From: Pseudoalteromonas rubra
GTDB lineage: Bacteria; Pseudomonadota; Gammaproteobacteria; Enterobacterales; Alteromonadaceae
Direction: 5' to 3'
DNA: 64,000 bases
NCBI RefSeq assembly: GCF_005887115.1
Contig: NZ_PNCJ01000046.1
Span: 1 to 64,000 of the forward strand
The notes beneath the pieces were generated by a model that did no database searches, was not told the origin of the DNA, and saw only the letters and a list, made by a program, of their open reading frames with translations. Positions 1 through 9,837 of the stretch are shown here, piece by piece. Within the stretch, counting starts at the first letter, position 1, and the number at the start of each line of letters is the position of its first letter. Position numbers and translations under genes: made by a program.

Positions 1-74
1 GAAGAAAAGTGAGAAAAACGGTGCGTTCGGACAAAATACAACCAGAACACCTCTTTTTACACCTTTTATTGCAC

Positions 75-97
75 AAAAAGAGCGCTTAATCGCGCTC
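75..97 (-). terminator. Terminator of gppA overlapping its stop codon
   Basis: Read on the minus strand, the inverted repeat GAGCGC-GATTAA-GCGCTC is followed by TTTTTG, the form of a Rho-independent terminator. The loop contains the TAA stop of gppA, so the end of the gene and its terminator coincide. The stem is only 6 bp but GC-rich. Confidence 0.7.
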
Positions 98-1588
98 AAT
101 TTTCAATATCCAACCTGCTTTTTCCTGATACCCAGCTTCTAATTCCAATTCGCTGCGCATTAATGGGTGCTCATGCAACCAATCATCAGGTAATGTTAGG
201 GTCAATGTCTCGGGCTCAGTTGCGGTAATGTAGAGATCAGGCAAAACATCATCTTGACGGCGCATAGACAAGATCACCGCAATCCTGAGTACTCTGACAA
301 GTAACTCTATAAAACTCTGATGATTACCAAACTGAGTGAAAGAGCTTTCTTCTACATCTAACCTATGGTTACCCACCAAAGTTACTACCATCTGCTTCTG
401 AGACCGAGAGTAACCAGGCATGCCTGTGTGTTTCAATATATATGCACTGTGCTGATGATAAGACTTATAGTCAATGACCAAACCTATTTCATGCATTGAC
501 GCTGCAGCGCTCAATAGGCCACATGCACTTTGAAAGTCAAACTGCATGGGGGCCTCTAATTGCTGAAGTAAAATTTTGCATATATCAAACACACGTGTCG
601 CTTGTCCGCTATCGACGTGATATCGGGACATAAAACCATCAAGTGTGCGTTTGCGAATGTCAGCCTGATTGAGCTGATCGATCATGCTATAGAGAATGCC
701 TTCACGTAAGGCACCGCCAGCCAGGCCCATTCGTTCAATCTGCAAGGCCTCGAATAGTGCAATCAATATTGCCAGCCCAGAGACAAATACCAAGCGACGC
801 TCTTCACTTAATCCTGGCAACTCAAGTTGCTCTATACTTTTAAATTGAATTGCTTGTGCACGGATTGCCTGTAGCTTATCCAGGGTCAGCATTTCATCTA
901 AACCGAGCGCTGCAAAGATCTCCTGAATAGCCTGTACTGTACCGGATGCGCCTATAGCGAGCTCCCAGCCAGAAGTTTTATATTGAGCGGCATAAGGTGC
1001 AACCACTTTGTGTGCAGCCGTCGTTGCCGCGGCAAAGTTACTCTCGCTGAGCGCACCATCTGCGAAAAAGCGTTCTAAATAGGTAACGCACCCCATATTT
1101 AGACTGTGGTAAAGTTGTGCGTCAAAACCCTGACCAATAACGACTTCGGTGCTCGCCCCACCTATATCTACAACAAGCTGTCGCCCCTGACAGGCAGAAG
1201 TATGCGCTACACCTTTGTAAATAGAGCGGGCTTCTTCTTCCCCACTAATAATAGAAATAGGGTGACCTAGAATTTGTTCGGCTTTTTGTTTAAACACATT
1301 AGCGTTTGTTGCGAGGCGCAAGGTCGCGGTGGCCACTATACGTATATTGCTAGCCGGGATATCCTGCAGTCTTTCAGCGAACAAGGATAAACACTCTAGT
1401 CCTCTGTGCATCGCTTCTTCACTCAGTAAATTTTGCTCATCCAGACCTGCGGCCAGCCGAACTTTACGTTTGACTCGCCCGATTGTGTGTACGCCACCTG
1501 CCATATGTTTTGCAATTAACATATGGAAGCTGTTTGATCCTAAATCAATCACCGCATACACATTTTCATGTGGGGATCTCTGAACCAC
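86..1588 (-). CDS. gppA: Guanosine pentaphosphatase / exopolyphosphatase GppA
   Basis: A 500-residue member of the Ppx/GppA phosphatase family (ASKHA fold), which hydrolyses pppGpp to ppGpp and inorganic polyphosphate in the cytoplasm. The N-terminal phosphate-binding motif AVIDLGSNSFHML (about residues 12-24), the central VVDIGGASTE motif and the GLAGGALREG motif are intact, and length and sequence agree with E. coli GppA (494 aa) better than Ppx. The position just downstream of rhlB on the same strand, with a 38-bp gap, is the E. coli rhlB-gppA order and supports GppA. The start is GTG, with AGAGG about 9 nt upstream. The family assignment is secure; pppGpp rather than polyP as main substrate is inferred from context. 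Confidence 0.93.
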   Translation of the reverse strand: MVQRSPHENVYAVIDLGSNSFHMLIAKHMAGGVHTIGRVKRKVRLAAGLDEQNLLSEEAMHRGLECLSLFAERLQDIPASNIRIVATATLRLATNANVFKQKAEQILGHPISIISGEEEARSIYKGVAHTSACQGRQLVVDIGGASTEVVIGQGFDAQLYHSLNMGCVTYLERFFADGALSESNFAAATTAAHKVVAPYAAQYKTSGWELAIGASGTVQAIQEIFAALGLDEMLTLDKLQAIRAQAIQFKSIEQLELPGLSEERRLVFVSGLAILIALFEALQIERMGLAGGALREGILYSMIDQLNQADIRKRTLDGFMSRYHVDSGQATRVFDICKILLQQLEAPMQFDFQSACGLLSAAASMHEIGLVIDYKSYHQHSAYILKHTGMPGYSRSQKQMVVTLVGNHRLDVEESSFTQFGNHQSFIELLVRVLRIAVILSMRRQDDVLPDLYITATEPETLTLTLPDDWLHEHPLMRSELELEAGYQEKAGWILKIERD

Positions 1589-1626
1589 GCTTACTAACCT
1601 CTATCTACTTCTACCAAAAAGCCCAA

Positions 1627-2913
1627 TTAAGTACGCGGACGTGATTTTTGGTAACTACCTTGTCGACGGTTACTACCATTGCGATTGCCGCGCTGACCGG
1701 ATGGATTTCTGCGCCTTTGTTGTCTGGCTGGCGCTTTGATGTCATCTAGTAATGCTGACTTATCGTAGTGAGAAACCGGTATTGCATGGTCTATGTATTC
1801 TTCAATCTCATGTAAGTTATATGCATATTGCTCGCAGGCAAAGCTAATCGCATGCCCTGATGCACCCGCTCGGCCAGTACGGCCAATACGATGCACGTAA
1901 TCCTCACAATCGTCTGGCAGATCAAAATTCAGTACATGACTCACCTCAGGAATATGCAAACCACGCGCTGCAACATCCGTTGCAACCAGCAGATCAAGTT
2001 CACCCTTAGTGAATTTAGACAAAATAGACAAACGCTTCTTCTGATTGACGTCGCCGGTTAAGAGCCCAACTCGATGCCCGTCATTTTTTAGCCATTCATA
2101 GACGTTTTCACAACTGTGCTTAGTATTGGCAAATACAATAGCCTTGTCCGGCCACTCTTCCTCAATCAAGGTGAGTAGTAAAGGAATTTTGTCCTCTTGC
2201 GACGGGTGGAACAGCTCTTCTTGAATGCGTTTTCCCGTTTTAACATCTGGCTCTATCTGCACATGAATTGGATTATGCATGTGTTCGAATGCCAGCTCCT
2301 GAACACGATAAGACAGTGTTGCAGAAAATAGCAGGTTAAGCCTTTGCTGCGTATCCGGCATGCGATTGAATAAGTACCGAATATCTTTGATAAAGCCCAG
2401 ATCAAACATACGATCCGCTTCATCCAGAACAACAACTTCAATATTATTAAGGTTATAGGCACCTTGTTTGTAGAAATCTATCAGGCGTCCAGTGGTACCA
2501 ATTAGGATATCCACCCCTTTTTCTAATTTTGACCGTTGTTTTTCGTATTCTTCGCCTCCATATACTAAGCCAAGCTTTAACCCACACGCTGGTGCCATAA
2601 TTTGGGCATCTTTGTGGATTTGGATCGCAAGCTCTCGTGTCGGGGCCATAATTAACGCACGTGGCTGACCGGCAACCTGAGCATCAGGCTGGCTTTGCAT
2701 CAGTCGATGGCAAGTCGCAGTTAAAAACGCAAGCGTTTTACCTGTACCTGTTTGCGCCTGACCGGCAATGTCTCGACCCTCACTGATGTAGGGCATGCAC
2801 TTTGCTTGGATTGGCGTACAGTATTCGAAGCCACTCGCTGTCAAACCGGCGACCACTTCCGGTGCTAAAGCAAAGTCGATAAATTTTTTATTGGTCAAAT
2901 GTGTCTTAGTCAT
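1627..2913 (-). CDS. rhlB: ATP-dependent RNA helicase RhlB (DEAD box)
   Basis: A 428-residue DEAD-box helicase of the RNA degradosome, which unwinds structured mRNA for RNase E/PNPase. Motifs in order are the Q motif region (TPIQAKCMP), Walker [15 protein letters not shown], the DEAD box in [16 protein letters not shown] (LLFSATLS), the ATDVAARGL motif and HRIGRTGR. The C-terminus is a short Arg/Gly/Asn-rich tail ([18 protein letters not shown]), typical of RhlB and likely to bind RNA or RNase E. It is divergent from trxA across 91 bp and followed by gppA. The two core domains match the RhlB subfamily rather than RhlE, DbpA or DeaD. Confidence 0.95.
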   Translation of the reverse strand: MTKTHLTNKKFIDFALAPEVVAGLTASGFEYCTPIQAKCMPYISEGRDIAGQAQTGTGKTLAFLTATCHRLMQSQPDAQVAGQPRALIMAPTRELAIQIHKDAQIMAPACGLKLGLVYGGEEYEKQRSKLEKGVDILIGTTGRLIDFYKQGAYNLNNIEVVVLDEADRMFDLGFIKDIRYLFNRMPDTQQRLNLLFSATLSYRVQELAFEHMHNPIHVQIEPDVKTGKRIQEELFHPSQEDKIPLLLTLIEEEWPDKAIVFANTKHSCENVYEWLKNDGHRVGLLTGDVNQKKRLSILSKFTKGELDLLVATDVAARGLHIPEVSHVLNFDLPDDCEDYVHRIGRTGRAGASGHAISFACEQYAYNLHEIEEYIDHAIPVSHYDKSALLDDIKAPARQQRRRNPSGQRGNRNGSNRRQGSYQKSRPRT

Positions 2914-2937
2914 AGCAATTAAGCATAACGTTTAAAC

Positions 2938-2966
2938 TTGCAATAAGAAACAAGAGTGTTTAAATA
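2938..2966 (+). promoter_or_regulatory. Candidate sigma70 promoter for trxA
   Basis: TTGCAA at 2938-2943 and TTAAAT/TAAATA at 2960-2966 are separated by 16-17 nt and lie about 40 bp before trxA. Each hexamer matches consensus only moderately, so this is a candidate, not a firm call. Confidence 0.35.
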
Positions 2967-3004
2967 CGCATTAAATAATTGACCTAATTCTAACGGAGAG
3001 CGCA

Positions 3005-3331
3005 ATGAGCGACAAAATTATTCAATTAACTGATGACAGCTTCGAAGCAGACGTGCTTAAGTCGGATACCCCTGTACTGGTAGATTTCTGGGCTGAATGG
3101 TGTGGTCCATGTAAGATGATTGCACCAATCCTGGACGAAATTGCAGACGAGTTCGAAGGTCGCGCAACGGTAGCTAAACTCAACATCGACCAAAACTCAC
3201 TGACACCGCCTAAATTTGGTATCCGCGGTATCCCAACTCTGCTACTGTTCAAAGACGGTGCGGTTGCAGCGACTAAAGTTGGTGCGTTGTCAAAAACACA
3301 ACTGATCGAGTTCCTTGAGAACAACATCTAA
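3005..3331 (+). CDS. trxA: Thioredoxin 1
   Basis: A 108-residue cytoplasmic thioredoxin that reduces protein disulfides using electrons from thioredoxin reductase. The active site WCGPCK lies at about residues 32-37, and the cis-proline loop [11 protein letters not shown] and the conserved FWAEWCGPC context are present. Length equals the family norm. The start ATG is preceded by GGAG at 6-nt spacing. It is divergent from rhlB and upstream of rho, an order conserved in gammaproteobacteria. Nothing is unusual. Confidence 0.97.
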   Translation: MSDKIIQLTDDSFEADVLKSDTPVLVDFWAEWCGPCKMIAPILDEIADEFEGRATVAKLNIDQNSLTPPKFGIRGIPTLLLFKDGAVAATKVGALSKTQLIEFLENNI

Positions 3332-3391
3332 CAGATTACTTATCTCAGGCATTAGCATACGCTGATAGCCGATAAGTCACAGTTTGAATGT

Positions 3392-3422
3392 ATCAGGTAG
3401 CGTCGCATCGGCCCTACCTGAT
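3392..3422 (+). promoter_or_regulatory. Hairpin in the trxA-rho intergenic leader
   Basis: A perfect 9-bp inverted repeat, ATCAGGTAG at 3392-3400 and CTACCTGAT at 3414-3422, sits about 130 bp before rho. A further repeat, ACTTATC (3338-3344) with GATAAGT (3371-3377), precedes it. No U-tract follows, so it looks less like a terminator than a structured leader. E. coli rho is autoregulated through its leader; a similar role here is inference. Confidence 0.4.
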
Positions 3423-3549
3423 TAAATTTGTATAAAGACTGGACGACTGCTCCCCTAGCTGCTAACTTATAGAGCCACTAACCTTAAGCAATTTCAATTC
3501 AATCCCTCGTACCACGAGAGAACAACTTTTAAATAAAGAACCCACCAAT

Positions 3550-4809
3550 ATGCATTTACGCGAACTGAAAGACAAGTCAATCAATGAGCTTGTAAAACTT
3601 GCCGAGTCAATGGGACTCGAGAACGTTGCCCGTCTAAGAAAACAAGACATCATTTTCGCCATCTTGAAAGCGCACGCTAAAAGCGGCGAAAACATCTATG
3701 GTGGCGGCGTGCTGGAAATTCTTCAGGATGGCTTCGGCTTTTTACGCTCATCGGAAGCCTCCTACCTGGCAGGCCCGGATGACATTTACGTTTCGCCAAG
3801 CCAGATCAGACGCTTTAGCCTGCGTACCGGTGACAGCATTAGCGGTCTGATCCGCCCACCTAAAGATGGTGAGCGTTACTTCGCACTGCTTAAAGTGAAT
3901 GAAGTAAACTTCGATAAACCAGAAAATTCCAGAACTAAAATTCTGTTCGAAAACCTGACACCCATCCATGCCAACGAACGTATGGTAATGGAACGTGGTA
4001 ACGGCAGTACAGAAGACATCACTGCGCGTGTTCTGGATCTGGCTTCTCCAATTGGTAAAGGTCAACGTGCACTGATTGTTGCACCACCTAAAGCCGGTAA
4101 GACCATGCTACTGCAAAACATTGCACAGTCAATTTCTTACAACAACCCAGATGCAACGCTGATGGTACTGCTGATCGACGAGCGTCCGGAAGAAGTAACA
4201 GAAATGCAACGTCTGGTGCAAGGTGAAGTAGTCGCCTCAACCTTCGATGAGCCAGCAAGCCGCCACGTGCAGGTTGCTGAAATGGTCATTGAGAAGGCGA
4301 AGCGACTGGTTGAGCACAAGAAAGACGTGATCATTCTGTTGGACTCGATCACACGTCTAGCACGTGCCTATAACACAGTGATCCCATCTTCTGGTAAAGT
4401 ACTGACAGGTGGTGTTGATGCCAATGCACTGCACAAGCCAAAGCGCTTCTTCGGTGCTGCACGTAACGTAGAAGAAGGTGGCAGCCTGACTATCATCGCT
4501 ACAGCCCTGATTGACACTGGCTCTAAGATGGATGAGGTTATTTACGAAGAGTTTAAGGGTACCGGTAACATGGAACTGCACTTAAACCGTAAGATTGCTG
4601 AAAAGCGTGTATTCCCGGCCATCGACTTTAACCGCTCAGGTACACGTCGTGAAGAGCTGCTCACTAAGCCAGACGAACTACAAAAGATGTGGATTCTACG
4701 AAAAATCGTTCATGAAATGAGTGAGATCGATGCAATGGAATTCCTCATCGATAAGCTGTCTATGTGCAAAACAAACAACGAGTTCTTTGACTCAATGAAG
4801 CGTAAGTAA
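3550..4809 (+). CDS. rho: Transcription termination factor Rho
   Basis: A 419-residue hexameric RNA-dependent ATPase that ends transcription at rut-containing sites, the same length as E. coli Rho. It has an N-terminal Rho_N helical domain (residues 1-45) and a cold-shock-like RNA-binding domain with GFGFLR (about 63-68). The C-terminal ATPase domain has Walker A in [11 protein letters not shown] and Walker B in [14 protein letters not shown]. The Q-loop and R-loop region with the secondary RNA-binding site is intact ([17 protein letters not shown]). No strong Shine-Dalgarno precedes the ATG, consistent with autoregulated expression. It is followed by a strong terminator. Confidence 0.98.
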   Translation: MHLRELKDKSINELVKLAESMGLENVARLRKQDIIFAILKAHAKSGENIYGGGVLEILQDGFGFLRSSEASYLAGPDDIYVSPSQIRRFSLRTGDSISGLIRPPKDGERYFALLKVNEVNFDKPENSRTKILFENLTPIHANERMVMERGNGSTEDITARVLDLASPIGKGQRALIVAPPKAGKTMLLQNIAQSISYNNPDATLMVLLIDERPEEVTEMQRLVQGEVVASTFDEPASRHVQVAEMVIEKAKRLVEHKKDVIILLDSITRLARAYNTVIPSSGKVLTGGVDANALHKPKRFFGAARNVEEGGSLTIIATALIDTGSKMDEVIYEEFKGTGNMELHLNRKIAEKRVFPAIDFNRSGTRREELLTKPDELQKMWILRKIVHEMSEIDAMEFLIDKLSMCKTNNEFFDSMKRK

Positions 4810-4822
4810 TTATTCACGCAAG

Positions 4823-4851
4823 AAAAAAGCCTGCTTATGCAGGCTTTTTTT
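4823..4851 (+). terminator. Rho-independent terminator after rho
   Basis: AAAAAAGCCTGC (4823-4834), loop TTAT, then GCAGGCTTTTTTT: a perfect stem followed by seven T. It lies 13 bp after the rho stop codon. The A-rich 5' arm would also let it work on the opposite strand. Confidence 0.93.
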
Positions 4852-5019
4852 ATGCCTCTAATACTGACACGTTAATGCTAGTGTTCTATATATAAATAGA
4901 TGTGCAAAGACACTGACGGAAAATCACGGCAAGACCTTGCAGCCTAATCCTTGTTGTCTTAGCACACGATACGTGACAACAATACTCTCAAGCAAGCCTG
5001 ATAAAGGAAGAACACACCC

Positions 5020-6303
5020 ATGCGTTTTGTAGCCAGTGCCATGGCCGTGACTACAGTGAATATAGCCGTCGTGCTGGTCTGTACAGCCATCTTTTCACTC
5101 CCTCTCAAAGTTACCGTCACGCTCATCCTCCTAATGATTATTGCCTCTTTATTCGCGGCCTTATGGCTCGACAAAAAGCAGCAAAAAGGTGCTTACTTAC
5201 ACAGCTTTGTCAGTGCGTTACACCACCAGGATACAATAGACCTGACTTTTCGTTTTGACGAAAAAGACAAAACCTTACCCGAAGCCTGTCTGGCCATCAA
5301 CGACAGTATGGCGATGATGGAGCATATTATTGGCGAAGTATACGCCTCATCTTCACGGCTCTCCCCTATGGCTGACAGCCTGCGCGATACCTACGCATCT
5401 ATGACACAAAAAGCGACTATTCAGCATGCTCATGGTGAAGACTTGGCAACAGCAATTAATCACATGCTGACTGTTTCGAGAGAGCTGGATGATAGCCTGG
5501 AGAAAATCTACAGCTCAGTCGAAAATGCCACACAAGCGGTCAAAAAGACCCGCATAGATACAGACAAAAGCCAGGAGAGCCTGATGACCCTGGCGGGTAA
5601 TATTCAGGCTACCAGCGAACAAATCGCTTCATTGAAAGCCGATAGTGATGCCATTAGCTCTGTCATAGACGTCATTAATGCCATCGCGGAGCAAACCAAC
5701 TTACTGGCACTAAACGCCGCCATTGAAGCTGCCCGAGCTGGTGAACAGGGCCGAGGCTTTGCCGTCGTGGCTGATGAAGTGCGTAATCTGGCAGCGCGGA
5801 CGAGTCAATCAACACAGGAAGTCCGTAATATGGTCAACAAAATCCAGGCAGGAACTGACAGCGCACATGCCCAGATGCTTACCGCACTGGCAGAAACCGA
5901 CAAAACAGTCAGCTTATCTGAGGCTTCTACAAAAGAGGTAGACCAAATAGAGCAGTCAATGATAGATATCAATGCACTGTCACACAGCATTCATACCCAG
6001 GTAAGCCAACAAAAGGCTGTCTCCGATGAGGCCCAGTCCAGCATTGAGTCAATGGTTGAGCTTAACTCTGATGCCCTTTCTGCCTCCAAGATTCAGGCTG
6101 TTTCAAGTAGCGACCTTATCAACCTGGCTGAATGTATTCATGAGAAACTGTCGATCTTCAAAGCAGAGCGGCCCCAGCCGGATGTGACTCACCGTACGGA
6201 TACCAGCCGGTATAATTGTGACACAGATACACAGGCCGTCACCTCAGACAAAAACAGCCAAGCCAAAGAGCACAGCGCACTAGGTGACATCGAGCTGTTC
6301 TGA
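5020..6303 (+). CDS. Methyl-accepting chemotaxis protein, minimal sensor type
   Basis: A 427-residue chemoreceptor. Two membrane helices lie at about residues 6-27 and 31-50 with almost no periplasmic loop, so there is no classical ligand-binding domain. The cytoplasmic signalling hairpin is intact, with its tip [18 protein letters not shown] then [11 protein letters not shown], the CheA/CheW contact region. No C-terminal CheR/CheB tethering pentapeptide is visible. AAGGAAG lies before the ATG. The gene is convergent with the hybrid kinase and overlaps it by 24 bp. The signal may be sensed through the membrane or energy state; this is inferred only from the missing sensor domain. Confidence 0.9.
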   Translation: MRFVASAMAVTTVNIAVVLVCTAIFSLPLKVTVTLILLMIIASLFAALWLDKKQQKGAYLHSFVSALHHQDTIDLTFRFDEKDKTLPEACLAINDSMAMMEHIIGEVYASSSRLSPMADSLRDTYASMTQKATIQHAHGEDLATAINHMLTVSRELDDSLEKIYSSVENATQAVKKTRIDTDKSQESLMTLAGNIQATSEQIASLKADSDAISSVIDVINAIAEQTNLLALNAAIEAARAGEQGRGFAVVADEVRNLAARTSQSTQEVRNMVNKIQAGTDSAHAQMLTALAETDKTVSLSEASTKEVDQIEQSMIDINALSHSIHTQVSQQKAVSDEAQSSIESMVELNSDALSASKIQAVSSSDLINLAECIHEKLSIFKAERPQPDVTHRTDTSRYNCDTDTQAVTSDKNSQAKEHSALGDIELF

Positions 6304-9141
6304 GTAGCTACACACTTTTAATTCGTCGCACAGGATCAGGAACAGGTCTTGATACAGGGCTGTTTGCTCTTGTTTTAGCGCCGCTTCGAACTGTGAAGCA
6401 ATATCTGAGATATGGACGAATTCAAACATGCTTGCAGCACCATTTAATTTATGACAATGGTGCTGGAGTGCCTGCCAGTTTTGCTCCTGCCACAAATCAA
6501 TCAATTTATATCTCTCTTGCTCCAGCGTTTGTGCAAAGCTATGCTTGAGGTCGCTCATATCTATTGATAAATCCAGTGGTTGAGAGGCATGGATACGCTG
6601 CAAAGACTGGGCAAGTGTCTTATACAGCAGATCGCTGTTGATTGGCTTGCTGAGGTGACCACTGAACCCCTGAGCCAGATAACCTTTGATTTCATGTTCC
6701 ATCACATTGGCCGTCAGTGCATACACTTCTCCTTCAAAACCAGCCTGACGCAATAGTTTCAGGGCCTCAAGACCATCCATTTCCGGCATCTGAATATCCA
6801 TTAATACAACATCCGGATAGGTGCTGAGACAGCGCTCTACCGCTTCTCGCCCATTGCCTACAACATCGACCTCAAGTCCCATTTTTTCGAGCAGTCGAGA
6901 GATCAGCACACGATTATCATCATGATCTTCAGCCAGCAGCACTGTGCCAGATAATTTCACATCTGACGCCAAAGACTGCGCATGCGATATTTTTTCAAGG
7001 TTATCTGGCTGACTGACCTGACTGAGTCTGGCACAGGGCACGCTCAGTTTAAACTGACTGCCTCTTTCAACTTCACTCTGAACGGAGATCTCGCCCCCCA
7101 TCATTTTTGCCAAATGCTGTGATAAGCTCAGTCCGAGTCCCGAGCCACCAAACCGGCGGGTTATACTATTATCTCCCTGCTGAAAGCACTCAAAAATCCT
7201 GGCAACCTGAGATTCCGACATACCAATGCCACTGTCTCGCACAATGAATAAGATACCGTCTTCCTGTTGTCTGATAATCAGCTCGACCTGTCCCTCCTGC
7301 GTAAATTTCACCGCATTACTGAGCAGGTTGATTAAAATTTGCTTCAGGCGCACATAATCGAGCCGTACTAAATAGGGAGTGGGTAAGTCATTTTCGACCA
7401 ATAATGCGAGCGATTTTTCCATACAAGGGCGCTGAAACATATCACAGACATCGGCCAGTAAACTCTCGATGGTAAATTCAGTATATTCCAACTCCAGCCT
7501 CTGAGCCTCAATCTTACTCAGGTCCAATACATCGCTGATCAGATCTTTTAAGTGATTCCCTTGTCTTGCCACCACTCTCAATGACGACATTAAATGAGGG
7601 TCATTTGCATAGTCCTGCTGCAAACTTTCAGCATGGCCCAAAATAGCAGTCAGAGGCGTGCGGATTTCATGACTGATATTCGCCAGAAACTGGCTCTTTA
7701 TCTGATTTGCATTGCGCAATTCATCAGCAGTCTGCTGCAACTGCGCCGTTCTCTGGGCCACCTTTTTACTGAGTTCAATTTTTGCACGACGCTCCGTCGC
7801 ACGATGGTAAAATGCAAATACAGAAATCATCGCCAGACATAAAATCAACCCACTCATCCATAACAATTGATTTTGCTGTTCATCTTGGAGCTTTTGCAAC
7901 TCCTGTGCCTGCTTCATTTTTGCCAATTCCTGACTTAACTGGCTTTCCTCAAACTTGCTCTGATACTTATTCAGGCGGGTGATCAGACCTTCATTTAGCA
8001 GGGTAAACTGCAGATCCCGGTAATAGTCCAGCGTTTCTGCCGCTGCCTGCATTTTACCTTTAGCAGCCTGAACCAGCGCCAGTAAATGCAGAAATTCTCG
8101 CTCCCTGAGGCGATCACCCAATTTACGCGTTAAGATTAGCCCCTGATCGATACTTTCCTCTGCAGCATCAATTTCTCCACGCATCAATTGCAGTCTGGCC
8201 ATCGGATGCAAGGCATGCATAACGCCCGCCTGATTGTCGGCCTTCTCCGCGTAATACATAGCAAAATTGACTTCCTGCTCTGCGGATGTGTAGTCCCTGG
8301 TCAGTAAACTTAATTTTGCCATGTTGACATATTCAAATGCCAGATGCCGTGTATTATTGATACTATGATAGTAATCAACCGCCGCTTTAACGGCTTTACG
8401 AGCAAGCTCAGGACGATTTGATTCGGTATAAATGACCCCAAGGTTGCCTTGTGACAATGCCACACCATACTCATCACCTAACCGTTCGAACAGTGTGATG
8501 GCACGCTTGAGTAATTCCTCCGCTTTATTGTACCTAAACTGGCGAATATACACACCGGCGAGATTCAGCAACATATCAGCCCTGTCTTGCTCATTGCCAT
8601 ATTGCTCGTACAGCATGTAAGCAGCCAGATAATGCTCCAGTGAGGCTTCCAGATCGTGGATCTGGATAAAAGACATACCCAGATTGTTGTGGATGTCGGC
8701 CCGCTCAATTGGTTTATCTCTTTGCTCTGCAACCACTAAAGCCTGTTGATAGTCGATAACCGACGCCGAATAGTCTCCCTGATAAAAGGCACTGATCCCT
8801 TGCATTTTAAATGCATGATATAAGCTATCTGACAATCCGGTTTCACGGCTCAAGGCCTCAAGCTGTTCAAAGTAGCGAATGGCCATCTCATAGCGCGTGC
8901 TCTCTAGCGCGATTTTACCGATGGTTTTAAGCGTATTCACCCGTTGCTCAGGCGTTAATTCTGGTAGCTGTAGTAAACGCTCCGCACCCAGCATCTGTTC
9001 CTGCCAGTTTGTCATCTCTGACAGCACATTAATTTGCTGCGTGATTGCAGGCGAAGAAACAGATGTGTCGGCATTAATTTTGAGTGACCATACTCCGACC
9101 AATAACACAGCAGCCACAACCCACTTAAAACCCTTTGTCAT
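6280..9141 (-). CDS. TPR-sensor hybrid histidine kinase (HisKA-HATPase-REC-Hpt)
   Basis: A 953-residue hybrid sensor kinase. It has an N-terminal signal sequence (about 1-25), periplasmic TPR repeats over about residues 60-390, a membrane helix at about 427-445, and a coiled linker. HisKA follows with the phospho-acceptor H491 in SHEIRTPL, then HATPase with an N-box ([10 protein letters not shown], about 604-613), G1 (DSGIG, 636-640) and G2 (GGSGLG, 665-670). A receiver carries phospho-acceptor D782 ([10 protein letters not shown]), and a C-terminal Hpt domain carries H897 in CHKLNGAA. All phosphorelay residues are intact except a separate output regulator, which is not adjacent. The ligand is unknown; TPR sensors usually bind protein or peptide. 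Confidence 0.92.
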   Translation of the reverse strand: MTKGFKWVVAAVLLVGVWSLKINADTSVSSPAITQQINVLSEMTNWQEQMLGAERLLQLPELTPEQRVNTLKTIGKIALESTRYEMAIRYFEQLEALSRETGLSDSLYHAFKMQGISAFYQGDYSASVIDYQQALVVAEQRDKPIERADIHNNLGMSFIQIHDLEASLEHYLAAYMLYEQYGNEQDRADMLLNLAGVYIRQFRYNKAEELLKRAITLFERLGDEYGVALSQGNLGVIYTESNRPELARKAVKAAVDYYHSINNTRHLAFEYVNMAKLSLLTRDYTSAEQEVNFAMYYAEKADNQAGVMHALHPMARLQLMRGEIDAAEESIDQGLILTRKLGDRLREREFLHLLALVQAAKGKMQAAAETLDYYRDLQFTLLNEGLITRLNKYQSKFEESQLSQELAKMKQAQELQKLQDEQQNQLLWMSGLILCLAMISVFAFYHRATERRAKIELSKKVAQRTAQLQQTADELRNANQIKSQFLANISHEIRTPLTAILGHAESLQQDYANDPHLMSSLRVVARQGNHLKDLISDVLDLSKIEAQRLELEYTEFTIESLLADVCDMFQRPCMEKSLALLVENDLPTPYLVRLDYVRLKQILINLLSNAVKFTQEGQVELIIRQQEDGILFIVRDSGIGMSESQVARIFECFQQGDNSITRRFGGSGLGLSLSQHLAKMMGGEISVQSEVERGSQFKLSVPCARLSQVSQPDNLEKISHAQSLASDVKLSGTVLLAEDHDDNRVLISRLLEKMGLEVDVVGNGREAVERCLSTYPDVVLMDIQMPEMDGLEALKLLRQAGFEGEVYALTANVMEHEIKGYLAQGFSGHLSKPINSDLLYKTLAQSLQRIHASQPLDLSIDMSDLKHSFAQTLEQERYKLIDLWQEQNWQALQHHCHKLNGAASMFEFVHISDIASQFEAALKQEQTALYQDLFLILCDELKVCSYSEQLDVT

Positions 9142-9209
9142 CCCTGTCTGCCCCGTATTACTTGCAATAGACGTGTCAAAAAATAAGAATTGAACAAAGA
9201 AGATACACC

Positions 9210-9803
9210 ATGTTTACAGGCGGAACAATGTTGAACCCCCTCCTTGATGCCACTTTTAGGATAATCACTCGTGATCGCGCAACGCAATTGCATCGACTGG
9301 CTAGCGCACTGGATAAAGAAATGGGGTTCCCCAGATTGGACGATGACCCTGACAAAGCGCTTTTTAAACGTAACTTTTTGCTAATGAATGCGCTCTATCA
9401 ACTACAGCAGGAGTTTGCTGAGCAAGGATATTTTTTGCAGGTTGAGGCCATGGACATCCGCCTGCTTGAACAGCAAGCACGCTCGACATTGCAAAAACAA
9501 GACCCACTCAGGGACTATTATTTAGATTGGCGCAACTATGACACCAGTAAGGACGAAGTCACTGCATTGCTGACGCAATTCTGGCAGCGCTATATGAAGA
9601 TGCCCGAAACAGGGGCCGAGCAGCATGTTGAGCTCATCGACAAGTGGCAACTACCGCGCCCCTATTCCCGGCGCCAGCTGAGCAAACGCTGGCGTACACT
9701 GGCATTTACAGCTCACCCGGATCAGCAAGGGGAACAAGCCTTATTTCAACAACTCCAAGAAGAGTACGAGCTGCTCAAATACTTCGCAAAAGCGGATGAA
9801 TAA
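9210..9803 (+). CDS. DnaJ-related protein with C-terminal J-like segment
   Basis: A 197-residue protein with an N-terminal DNAJ_related domain (about 7-130) and a short C-terminal J-domain-like segment in which the HPD tripeptide is kept (TAHPDQQGEQALFQQLQEEY, about 168-187). HPD is the DnaK-contacting motif, so a co-chaperone role is plausible; no zinc-finger or client-binding domain is seen. Two starts are possible: ATG at 9210, or ATG at 9228 (MLNPLLDATF), which has AGGCGG upstream and matches the usual start of the family better. It is divergent from the kinase at 6280-9141. Confidence 0.8.
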   Translation: MFTGGTMLNPLLDATFRIITRDRATQLHRLASALDKEMGFPRLDDDPDKALFKRNFLLMNALYQLQQEFAEQGYFLQVEAMDIRLLEQQARSTLQKQDPLRDYYLDWRNYDTSKDEVTALLTQFWQRYMKMPETGAEQHVELIDKWQLPRPYSRRQLSKRWRTLAFTAHPDQQGEQALFQQLQEEYELLKYFAKADE

Positions 9804-9837
9804 TACCAAAGTGTATAATTAACTTGGATTGATATCG

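Noticed and set aside
8432-9193. Plus-strand frames opposite the TPR hybrid kinase
   Set aside because: No Shine-Dalgarno, composition of antisense shadow; the kinase frame carries all known motifs.
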